From NCBI GenBank assembly GCA_003667245.1, contig RCNN01000051.1, positions 1 through 64,000 of the forward strand: 64,000 nt of DNA. The letters run 5' to 3'. Below, piece after piece: positions 27,642-40,164 of the stretch. The number at the start of each line of letters is the position of its first letter. The stretch's first letter is position 1. The notes under the pieces were generated by a model. The model was not told the DNA's origin, did no database searches, and was given only the letters and a program-made list of their open reading frames with translations. The position numbers and the translations under genes are program-made. The DNA is from Heterostelium multicystogenum (lineage: Eukaryota > Evosea > Eumycetozoa > Acytosteliales > Acytosteliaceae).

Positions 27642-28636
27642 CTAAATGAAAATAAATCATAATTAATCAAACCTCAAACCAATTATCATATGTACACTAT
27701 TTGTGTTATTTTGAATAAAAAAGTGGTAATTATATATCTATTGCTATTGAATGTATAAATGCTCACTTCTCTGATTACTCATATCTAAACAACATTAATG
27801 AACTTAACTATAATATTTTTTAAACTATTCTTTATCTTAATACTCTTGAATTATAATTATACACAATTAACTACAACTTCAATTGGAGAATATCCTTACA
27901 TTAGTAATATAAAGATAATGAATGATATACAATTAAGTAAATACTAATTCTATTATTTTTTAAAAATGAATGTATATACATAGAACAAGATGAAGAGGAT
28001 CGACTGTACATCCCACCAGTAAGCTGCTACACTTAATAGAATCTTTCCCAAACTACAATAAGTTCGGACATAAGATTAGAATAGAATAAAAATAAAAAAC
28101 CTTCTGCTATTTCAATTGGTACTCCAGTCACGACTTGTAACGCATTTTTTTGAATCAAATGTCATCATTTCCTTTAAATAGTCGATGTAATTTTGACACT
28201 TTACAGTTCTGCTTAGGCGGTGTTGCTTCCTTCTTAGATGTTCTAATTTTAGTTTATTCGAACCTTCTTTATTCATTCTATATACTAATCAAGGTAATTC
28301 CTAAAAATCAAATTATTAATTTTAAAAATACACAATTTAATCAATAAATAACTACAGTAACAACATTATTATTATTATTATTGTAATTCATGAAGAAATC
28401 ATCGGGATATCTTCTTATCTTTGTCCAAAATTTGTTGTTGTCATGTTATTTGGTGGTGGGTGGGAACCGAATAACTGATGTTTAAGTGTTAAAACAGTTC
28501 AATTTTAATTTGATTAAAATTAATTATTATTTTGTATTTTATTTTTTATTTTTCAAAAGAGATATTAACAAGATTAAAGTTTGTTTTTTTCTCACTTCAC
28601 AATCTATTCAAAGATATATAGTTTGTTTATAAGTTT
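27642..28636. other. Intergenic region downstream of dhcA
   Basis: AT-rich. It holds the dhcA 3' flank and the promoter of the P5C dehydrogenase gene. A short plus-strand stretch near 27975-28035 reads like an acidic peptide (EQDEEDRLYIPP), but it is too short and unbounded to call. Confidence 0.4.
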
Positions 28637-30881
<2,245 letters not shown>

Positions 30882-30948
30882 ACAATTTAAATAAATGTAT
30901 TAAAAAAAAAAAAACTAGATATATTTATATATATAATTAATTGATTTA

Positions 30949-31800
30949 TTATTTTTCTACATTTTTAATTTGATAATCTGATTCTTTGGTCAGAGAAACT
31001 GGTGGTTGCTGCTGTTGGTTTTGAGTAACATCGATTGGAATCTCGGAATATGTTGCGTAATTGGGTTGAGGTAGTCCAGTTGTATTTCCTTGAGTGTGGA
31101 AGTGTTGCATAGGAATGTAGTGAATTGGTGGCTGGTTTGGATAAGCATTTGGATATGCTACCAATGGTTCTTCTGAAAGTGGTGAAACTGGAATATTTAA
31201 TTCACACCAAATCTTTGCTCTTCTTTTTCCTCTTTTATTTGTAAAATCTACATATCGTAGGGTCCAATTCACTCCATAATTGTTATGGAAATGAGTGTGT
31301 ATCTTTGAAACTGTATATGCTAAATTTCTTAAATACTACAGAATTGTTAGGGTACAATATTGATGCATCCTCTGCCCAACTTGACATACCTTTCTCTTTA
31401 AAGTTAACATCATAATTACAAATCCAAGTAAAGTAATTGATAACAATAATATTCCTATATACCAATAGATTGGAGTATAGTTCTCTGTCTTCTTTGATTC
31501 TCCAACACCAAACGCAACAGCGCCTATTTAAATTGAATTAATAAAAAACATTAAGTTGAAAGAATCTTCATATATACCTGTTATTAGTGATGGTAGTAAT
31601 GATAAGAGTTGACCCCAAATTGTAATTGCTGAAACTCTATTTAGAGATCGAATTGCTTTATCATAATCTTCAATTGAACAATGTGTTGAAAGTTCTACTG
31701 GCATTTCACTCTGCCATTTTCTTTTTAAATAACCAGCTCTTTTTGATCTAATAACAGCAACATTGGGTGTCGACTGTGGATATATAAATTTTATATGCAT
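30949..31800 (-). CDS. Unrecognised membrane protein with a Pro/Gln-rich tail
   Basis: Exons are 31578-31800, 31390-31523 and 30949-31335. The introns are 54 bp each with GTATAT/ATAG and GTATGT/GTAG borders, and the frame is preserved through both. The product is about 247 residues: a charged N-terminus (MHIKFIYPQSTPNVAVIR), a probable first hydrophobic segment (IWGQLLSLLPSLITGAVAFG), a clear second one (YWYIGILLLSITLLGFVIMML), then a basic region and a Pro/Tyr/Gln-rich tail (PNAYPNQPPIHYIPMQHF). I do not recognise the family. The two-helix plus soluble-tail layout suggests an integral membrane protein with a cytosolic tail; the topology is inference. Its 3' end lies only 67 bp from the 3' end of the P5C dehydrogenase gene. 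Confidence 0.7.
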
Positions 31801-33481
31801 GTTTTAAAATTCCCTAGATACTAATGGATATCCAATAGCTATTATTTTTAAACTTTAAGAACTATTGTGCAAATATAAAATTGATAACAAGAATAAAAAT
31901 CTTCAAATATTAAAATAACAAAACAAATATAAATGAGTTGTAAGCCTTCAAGTATTAGGTTTGTATTATTATTATTAAAAAGATCTAGATAATAATAATA
32001 ATAATTATAATATTTGTATTATATTAATAGTAATTCAATTTAAACAATAAAATAAAAATTACAATAAATTTTCAGTAAAAATAAACAAAAGAAATAATAA
32101 TAATAATAATAAATTATTTGAATATTAAGATAATATTAAAAAACAATTGAATTGTTGAAAAATACTATTATATTATACCAATTATTAATATTTTAAAAAA
32201 AACAATTTCAATTATATTTATATCAAAATTACACACACATATATAATTAATTTAAAAATTAATGAACAAAGACTGAGAGTGTTTATTTTTTAAGCAAGTG
32301 TGTGACACATTATCTACCGAGTACAGAAAAATTAAAATTCATTTGATTAAAATCAAAATACTAGAAACAAATGGAAGGTACAAACTATATCACATTATTT
32401 TGTGATGTATCTCTATTTAAAAGTTGAAATCGAATTACTTGATTTTCCTAATATATATAGAATTGAGAAAGTTCAATCATTTCAGTTTCTTGAATGTCCT
32501 AAAGGAAAGAAATTAGAGTATTGAAGAATATGGACAAGGAAACTAACATCTTAAATTCAGTCTTTACACACAAATAAATTTTTTTATCTCTATTATTGCA
32601 TTTGATTTTCCCTAAGTAATAACTATCCTTAGGAATCTGATTTCTTAGTTTGATGTCATTCTAATTGGTTGATCGAAAGAAGTTCAAAGACTGACTAATG
32701 GTGTATCATTAATCAATCTAACACTAAATATTTGATGATTTTGATACGGCAGTAATGATTTCTATTATATTAGTAATAGAATTCTTTATCTATGGTTCTG
32801 TTGTAAATAAAAATTAATTTAAGATCATCAAAAATCTTCAAAAGATAATTCAGTTGTCTTCTACCAATGTAAGAAATATGCCATTTAAATACTGGTGCCT
32901 GGTCGAATCTACAAGGTCAGAAATTATATTTAAACCAAAAAAATCTAAAAATTAGTTTAGTCCAAAATATAATCTTGGTATTTTCTTCAATGAATTAATT
33001 ATACAACACAATCACAATAACAATAACAACAACAATAATAGTTTAACAACATTATCAAATATTAAAACAATATAATAATAATACAAATATTAAATTAATT
33101 AATTAAATTTAGATATTAATAATTTTATACTAATCTTTGCTACTACTATAGCAATTATATTAGTCACTCACACTAAAGCAAACAATAACCTAACAACTAC
33201 TGAACATAACTTGCAGACACAAGTTGAAAGCACCACATTAATAGCGATTGAATCAAAGTCGATCACCACCTTACTTACCTGTTTACCTACATATTATCAT
33301 CATCGTTGTATCTAGACGATATTCAACGCACAACCTACCCATCTTAAACACATTGAACATCTATCTTTGTAAAGTCAAGTATCTTTTAGTATTGGTGGGA
33401 TATATTAGTATTAGTTTGTTGTTGTTATATTTGTAACAAAAAGTATTCACATACATTGTCGATCAATGTTTATTATTTTTA
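31801..33481. other. Divergent AT-rich intergenic region
   Basis: Lies between the membrane-protein gene (minus) and the BTB gene (plus). A/T runs dominate; the last 350 bp become C/A-richer and read as promoter or leader of the BTB gene. A 62-codon plus-strand open frame at 33248-33436 is low-complexity and not called. Confidence 0.45.
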
Positions 33482-36057
33482 ATGGATATCTGTAATAATA
33501 ATAATAATAATAATAATAGTAATAATAGTAACAGACAATCACAACAATCATTCATAAATTTTAATATATCAACCTCACCAACGTTAACACCAACAACAGC
33601 TAATAATATTCAGCAGCAACAACAACCGAAAAATATGATAAGTACAAGCCCAGGAAACCAGTCATCTTTCTTGATACCATCTTCAGGCAATCCTGGAAGC
33701 AGTAGTAGCACGAGCGGAAGTGGTAGCACCCACTTCAAAGGTCACAACAGAGCTAACTACAGCAATGGAAGTAGCAATATTATCGGAAACTATTTCGAGG
33801 CTCCACTGTTTCAAGAGGGTTTTGGTTCATTCCTAAAATCAGGTGAATTCAGTGACCTCACTATCCACTCCGGTGGCAAGCAGTACCATCTTCATCGTGT
33901 TATTCTTGCCCATTCTTCGAAATACTTTTCAGACTACTTTGACTCTGACAGCAATGGCAGCGGTAGCAGTCCAAGTCATAGAATGTCGACCATCGATGAA
34001 ATAACGAATGCAAGCAGTGAAGCCGATCACACTTCAAATACCAATACAACATACTTTATAAAGATAGACAAAAATAACTATGAGTTGAAGGGCCAATTCA
34101 TTGAGCACTTTGACATGGTGGTCAATTATATGTATGAGGGAAAAGTCGAATTGACACCAAAGAATGCATTGCCACTTCTATCAATCTCAAATTGTTTCCA
34201 AATCAAAGGATTGAAGAAGTATGCTACATTCTACTTGACCAACTCCATCACAAAGGAAAACGCATTCTTTATGCTCAACAAAGCAATTCACATCAACTCT
34301 GAGGACCTTATCACCAAATGTATTACAGTAATCTGTAAGCATTTTAATCAGATGATACAGCCACATTTCTCTCATATTTTCACTCAACCACAACCATTTA
34401 TAATGCAACACAATCATTTCACAGGCAATAACAATAATAGTACTTTAACTGCAAACTACAGCGATGAACTGGATAGCATAGCAACAGGTGACCAGTTCAC
34501 AAGTAACCTTGAATCATCACTTAACAATAATTCTTCTGAACCAACTAGCACAAATTCTGATAGCGACGACAGCGATCTGGATTCATTCTCTTCATCTACA
34601 ACCGCAGCTACTTCAACAACAAACACAATTAATACAGGACATCACCAACAATCAATTCATATACCACAGACATCCAATCCAATTGGAATAAGTTCTAAAT
34701 ATGGATCACCTTCTCCATCCAATTCTATATTATCATCTTCGATGGCCAACGATAAATCACTGAATATCTCTACAATTCACACCATTCCGGAGTTACTCTC
34801 ACTACCAGTATCGATTATGATTCGTTTGATGCGTCAGAACAATTTGTCAGTGTCGAATGAAGCCATTGTATACAAGACCATCGTAAAATATATTCAGGCT
34901 AACAAATCAAACCTATCAGAGCAAGATATTGAATCTCTCTTTGAATGTGTAAGATTCCCACTGTTTAACTATCAACAGCTTGAAGAGGTTCAAGAAAATA
35001 CACTCATTCCAAAGTCATTGATAACTGAAGCACTCATGCTGAGACTGCGTCTACATGAAGGTCCAAAAGATGCAAACTCAGTCATGAGCCACTCAATGTC
35101 GAACCTATCGTTGTCTCCATCAAACAATATATTCCAATCGAACTCAAAGTCACCAACTTCCTCATCAATCAATGTACAATACTCTGGTGCCAACTCATCA
35201 TCTAACAATACCACTTCATCCAGCATCCAAATTACACCTTCTGTTATTGTAACTTCGTCATCTTTACCTTCATCATCACTCTTAACATCAACATTAACAT
35301 CTGCACTGTCGTCAACCCTTAACAACAACAATAATTCTAATAACACAACGTTGGCTAGTCTAAGTAACAACAGCAGCAATAGCTCAATCGGGGAATCACT
35401 GGTTGGCTCTAGTGAGTCTGCAGTAGACAGCTCAGCACTTATCAGAAGAACACCACGTGCACCTTTTGCGATTTCTTTAGAATACAATCCAGAGATGAAA
35501 GGTGTATTCTATTACATTGGAACAAACGGTTTGAAAGATGAATGGTCCAATCCAGCCAACAGAGGACGTGTTCGTGTGACATTTTCCTCTATTGAAAAAG
35601 GAAATGTAACAGACGTTGTGGGTAGACAACCGACTGAGTGTTGGACAATGGATGTTCCAGCATCATGGATTGCTATCAATCTTGGATCCAGTCGTACATT
35701 AGTCCCAACATGCTATACTCTAAGACACGGTGGAAATAGTAAAGCCGATTGTCTTCGAAATTGGACACTACAAGGATCAATGGATAGCAAAGTAAGTAGA
35801 AGCCTCTAAGTATAACCTCGAGTAACAATTTTGCTAATATCTATTCTTAGAATTGGACTATACTCTCTAGACATAGTAATGATAGTTCACTGAATGGAAA
35901 TTACAGCACATGGACATGTGCAATCGAAAATTGTACACAAGCATATAGACATTTTAGAATTCTCCAGACTGGAAGAAACTCAACCAACCACAATTTCCTA
36001 TCTCTTTCGGGCATTGAATTTTATGGTGATCTGTACGAAACAAGAAAAGATGATTAA
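33482..36057 (+). CDS. BTB-BACK domain protein with a C-terminal discoidin-like beta-sandwich
   Basis: Exons 33482-35791 and 35851-36057 are separated by a 59-bp intron. An Asn-rich start is followed by a Ser/Gly/Asn linker. The BTB/POZ domain (about residues 115-260) shows EFSDLTIHSGGKQYHLHRVILAHSS with an inserted Ser-rich loop, and YEGKVELTPKNALPLLSISN. A BACK-type helical region follows (SLPVSIMIRLMRQNNLSV, LFECVRFPLFNYQQLEEV). A long Ser/Asn/Thr-rich linker leads to a C-terminal module (KGVFYYIGTNG, ECWTMDVPASWIAINLGSSR, CYTLRHGGNSKADCLRNWTLQGS). That module resembles the galactose-binding-like domain of BTBD9 and HECTD1-type proteins. BTB-BACK proteins commonly act as Cullin-3 substrate adaptors, so a ubiquitin-ligase adaptor role is plausible but inferred. 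About 838 residues; no frame break seen. Confidence 0.82.
33494..33530 (+). repeat. Trinucleotide (AAT/AAC) tract encoding Asn
   Basis: A run of AAT codons near the start of the BTB gene encodes eight Asn followed by mixed Ser/Asn. Such in-frame trinucleotide runs are a hallmark of dictyostelid coding sequence. Confidence 0.8.
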
Positions 36058-36404
36058 TTAAATTACAAATTTAAAATAGAAGATTCAGATATTTGGAGAA
36101 GGATCGAGCTTTCCTTCCATCACATTTTATCGACCTTGAAATTTAGAGATTTCTTGTGACATTTCATCTTCACCTTTAGAATTTTCAAATGAGATTTCAA
36201 AACGAATCAAGAGTAACGCCTAAATGTCATAACATGGATTTTCTTGTTTTTTTTTAATTTTACAACTGTTTTTAATTTTGATGATAAAAAAAAAGTTGTT
36301 TGATTGGGTGTGGTTGATTTGTCCATTGGTCCTGACTACCAAAATTATTCTCAATTTAGTTTAGTTGTAGTGATATATATAATATAGATATATATTAAGA
36401 TACA

Positions 36405-38239
36405 ATGTACAGATCAACACTAGCTGTTTTGTTGGTAGCACTCGTCGTGTTATCATCAGTTGCCGATGCTAAACGTGTCGGATTTCGTATCCACACCGAC
36501 CTCCACAGAAACATAATGAAAGAGAAGGCAATGCAAGAGTCATTGCTCTCTGGTAAGCATGGTGCTGCCAACATTCAATATCAATGGTTTACTCAAGTGA
36601 GTACTTAATATAGTAGATTAGTTACATTGTTACTTGCAGATTGTGATATTAAGTCACATTAGTACACAATCACATGACAGAACTGATTACTCCACTCTCC
36701 AAATTTGATTTTTTGATTAACATTTTATTTTGTGGTGCATGAACAGAGAGTAGATCACTTCAATCAAGCAAATCAACAAACATTCCAACAAAGATACATC
36801 GTCAATGACGCCTACTGGAATGGTTCAGGTCCAGTCTTCTTTATGATCAACGGTGAAGGTCCAATGGATCTGTATGTAGTTTAGATTTCAGAGAGTAACG
36901 AGTATCCTTATTTATTGACATATTATTATTCTAGTGGTACTGTCACTGGATTGCAATTTGTAGAGTGGGCTCAACAATTCGGTGCTCTTATTGTTACTTT
37001 GGAACACAGATATTTCGGTGCCAGCTTTGCAACCGAAGATTTGTCAACTGAAAACCTCCAATTCTTGTCATCACAACAAGCTCTTGCTGACAATGCTGCA
37101 TTCCGTCAATTCATTGCCCAATCCTACGAAGTCCCAGCAACCTCAAAATGGGTTTCCTTTGGTGGTTCATACAGTGGTGCCCTCACTTCATGGTTCAGAA
37201 TCAAATACCCAGCTCTTGTCGATTACACCGTTGCCTCATCAGCCCCAGTCAATGCTGAAGTCAACTTTTACCAATATTTGGAAGTTGTCCAAAACTCCTT
37301 GCGTACGTTAATCTAATCTCACTTTACCTTAGTATCAACCTGATCTTAACTTCACATTCTTTTGCTTTACTTGACATTATTAGTTGCCACCACTAATGGT
37401 CAACAATGTATTGATAACATTGCTGCTGCCACTGGTAAGATCCAATCCATGTTGGAGTCTGCCGATGGTTTGGCCTCAGTTTCCAGTATGTTCAACCTTT
37501 GCCCACCACTCCAATCTCAAAATGACGTTGCCAACTTCATGCAATCACTTGCTGGTAACTTCATGGGTGTAGTTCAATACAATCGTGAAGCTAGTGGTCC
37601 AACAACCCAAGATGTGAGTATCAACATTAAGTATGCACCTATTAGGTAGTAGTTATTAATTGACCAATTTGTTAATACCAATGAATGCAGTTGTGTAATT
37701 TAATGACAGCAAACAATGACCCACTTACCAACTACATTAATCTCTGGAATGGTTTCAGCGATAACCAATGTTTGGATGTTAGCTACAACACCATGATTGA
37801 GGAAATGCAAAACATTACTAACGACGCCACTGTTGTAGGTGGTAGAATGTGGTTCTACATGACTTGCACCGAGTTTGGTTACTACCAAAGCTCAGATTCA
37901 CCAAATCAACCATTCGGTGATCTCTTCCCAATCGGTTTCTCAACCCAGCAATGCAATGATGTTTTCGGATTCAACTTTTTGCCAAATGTCAATTGGACCC
38001 ACACCGACTACGGTGCTCTCAACCCAGTTGCCACCAATATCCTCTACGTCAATGGTGACATCGATCCATGGCACGCACTTGGTATCACTACCAACCCAGC
38101 ATCTTCACCAACCCCATCTCTTTTGATCCACGGTACTGCCCATTGTGCCGATATGATGATTCCAAATCAATACTCACCATCAACATTGAAGCCAGCTCAA
38201 GCCGTCATCGAATCATACCTCACTCAATGGCTCCAATAA
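36405..38239 (+). CDS. Secreted serine carboxypeptidase, peptidase family S28 (Pro-X carboxypeptidase/DPP2-like)
   Basis: Five exons: 36405-36596, 36747-36871, 36935-37302, 37384-37613 and 37691-38239, all with GT-AG introns of 63-150 bp. A cleavable signal peptide is clear (MYRSTLAVLLVALVVLSSVADA). S28 landmarks in order are VDHFNQANQQTFQQRY, PVFFMINGEGP, LEHRYFGAS, the nucleophile elbow GGSYSGALTSWFR, the acid in YVNGDIDPWHALG and the catalytic His in HGTAHCADM. The length of about 488 residues is typical. S28 enzymes remove residues next to proline and act in lysosomes or outside the cell; the dictyostelid members are usually lysosomal or secreted. No frame break was needed, and codon use is the GC-richer style of well-expressed genes. 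Confidence 0.92.
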
Positions 38240-39657
38240 ATCAATAAATTATTAGGGTTATATATATTCAATTCACTTTCCAAACTGATCTACTCTTCCA
38301 CATTTTATGAATATGTTCTTTCAGTGTTCCATCTTGAACTTTATGAATGTATGACATTTAATCAACATAATAATCATTGATTAGTTCCTTTGATGTTTTT
38401 GGGCGGTTCTCTATCATTTCTAAGTAATACTCTTAATGGAATTCAATACCTAGACTTTTGATGCACTAATTCATTTCTAACAGGTTACCAAGTTGATTGA
38501 GTTGATAGGTGGCTACTTCGGCAGTGAAAGATACTTGATTGTTTGGTATGAGTGAATCCGCAAGAACTTGTCATGAGATTGTCAATGTCTGAATAATAAT
38601 ATTTTTTAAGGTTCTGAGCATCATCAATATTTTGACCTCCATGTGATATCTCGAACCAAAGAATGAATTTCATTGTTGGTTCCGAAACTTTATCACAGTA
38701 CCTTAAATAAATCCTGTTTCGAATCTACTCTTATTAAATAGCCCTAAAATTGTTTTTTGCTTAGTCAATCTACCGTAATCATATTTTCGAGAGCAATATA
38801 CCAACACAGTAAAAATCTTGTTTTTCACTTTAACTCACTTTAATGAATTATTATGATTTATTTTTGCTGAATCTTGAATGCACTAAAAATGACAAAAGTG
38901 GGTGGATTTCACCAAATTCTTGTGTCACAAGAAGAATTTGAAAAGATAAAATAAGTTTTTAATTAAGGTGGTTTACAATTGAGAACTGCCCTCCAATAAG
39001 GACCTCTACTCAAAATCGATATCTCACTACAACCACTTAAAGTTTAAAATTTCATCCGCACAAACAATCGGATTCATCCATATCTTTCTATATACCTCTG
39101 CTCCAACAATATCTTCACATGGGATACATCAACACATTTACTTTGAAATAATTTGTATTATGTTTCACCAATCACATATTCTGTTTTTTAATTAGCAAGA
39201 AGTACTTATTCTCTGTCTTCTAAACAAGAATTATCATAACTTTATAGAATTGTTGGCTTCTTGCCCAAACCTTGGACATTAATCTACAATTGTCAAAGAA
39301 TGCATCAAAACTTCATCAAGGGGTTTAATCCTCAAGTTTGTTGTTTTGTCAAGTTCCCAGTGCCCATAATCAGTCCAAACAAGTTTTTTTAGAAGTTGTG
39401 TTTTTGCATCTGATCATTGAATATCATAAAAATTAAACCCGTTTTGACAGAATAATTTTCATTTCCAATGAAAAAGATTGATCTCTAACCAAAAAGATTG
39501 AAAAATAGTGTAGTCTGTAAAATTGATCAATCAATATCAAATGTTTTTTAATTGTCCAAATTACAAATTGGAAATATCTAAACAACTTTTCCTGCTTCGG
39601 ATTATGTATTGATTTTCTTGGCAAATTTCTCTTGTCCTGTTTTTTATTCAATAAAAC
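38240..39657. other. Intergenic region with no supported gene
   Basis: Less AT-extreme than other spacers. A minus-strand frame at 38485-38673 (including FEISHGGQNIDDAQNLKKYYY) looks faintly protein-like and could be a decayed gene piece, but it lacks a start context and a domain. The right part leads into the retroelement repeat beside tRNA-Ala. Confidence 0.4.
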
Positions 39658-39792
39658 TTTTTTTTTTTTTTTTTAATCCAGGTGATCATAATTTATTAAT
39701 TAAATAATAAATGGTGAGGGTCAGAACCTCACAGTGTTCTATATATATATATTCACGACACAAAGGGACAGTCGTGATTGTCTGAAATATAT
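39658..39792 (-). mobile_element. A-tailed two-hairpin repeat, copy 1 (downstream of tRNA-Ala)
   Basis: Read on the minus strand, a 117-bp body (39676-39792) ends in a 17-base A tail (T run at 39658-39674). The body contains two stem-loops: TCACGAC/GTCGTGA at about 39753-39777 and GTGAGG/CCTCAC at about 39714-39732, and an AATAAA before the tail. A second copy at 44892-45005 differs by two substitutions and a small indel in an AT tract. The element lies 93 bp past the 3' end of tRNA-Ala, in the same orientation. An A-tailed body near a tRNA 3' end fits a 5'-truncated non-LTR retrotransposon (TRE3-like downstream insertion) or a SINE riding on one. Confidence 0.6.
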
Positions 39793-39852
39793 TATTATTG
39801 TTTTTTTATACTTTTCCTATTTTCCATTTTTTTTTGAAAAATATGTTTAACA

Positions 39853-39860
39853 TGCGCGCA
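39853..39860. other. TGCGCGCA palindrome downstream of tRNA-Ala
   Basis: A perfect 8-bp palindrome 24 nt beyond the tRNA-Ala 3' end. The same octamer lies 27 nt beyond tRNA-Lys (45570-45577). It is GC-pure apart from its end bases, in DNA that is otherwise AT-rich. Confidence 0.5.
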
Positions 39861-39884
39861 TTATGGTGTTTTTGATAAAAAATT

Positions 39885-39957
39885 TGGACTAGAAGGGTAT
39901 CGATCCCTTTACCTCTCGCATGCTAAGCGAGCGCTCTACCATCTGAGCTACAAGCCC
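39885..39957 (-). tRNA. tRNA-Ala (anticodon AGC)
   Basis: A 73-nt cloverleaf with no intron. The acceptor stem GGGCTTG pairs with CTAGTCC and includes the G3-U70 pair that marks alanine tRNAs. The D arm is GCTC/GAGC, the anticodon arm CTCGC-TTAGCAT-GCGAG and the T arm AAGGG-ATCGATA-CCCTT, and the discriminator base is A. A T6 run just after the gene serves as the polymerase III terminator. Confidence 0.95.
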
Positions 39958-40164
39958 TGTGATGATGATCATTAATAATTTAAATTTTTAAAATTATATT
40001 CATAATTACAAATATATCATTTTCAATAAATGAATAGAATAATGATTTCTCTTAAGAAAAAACTTTAAATTAGAGATTCTTTCTTTCAATTCATAATAAT
40101 TAAAATGGTTTTAATCAAGTTATTCATTGAAAATGGACTAGAGAGTTCATAGTTATCAGATACA

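Noticed and set aside
27975..28035. Short acidic peptide-like stretch after dhcA
   Set aside because: Under 25 codons with no splice borders; chance is likely.
38485..38673. Protein-like minus-strand frame downstream of the S28 peptidase gene
   Set aside because: Slightly coding-like, but no domain, no start context and no exons around it; at most a decayed fragment.
39362..39369. CCCATAAT resembling the DUSE promoter element of dictyostelid small RNA genes
   Set aside because: No small-RNA-like structure was found at the expected distance of about 60 nt downstream, so it may be coincidental.
39658..39792. Reading the two-hairpin repeats as plus-strand polymerase III small RNA genes ending in T runs
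   Set aside because: On the plus strand the T run precedes the body rather than following it; an A tail on the minus strand fits better.
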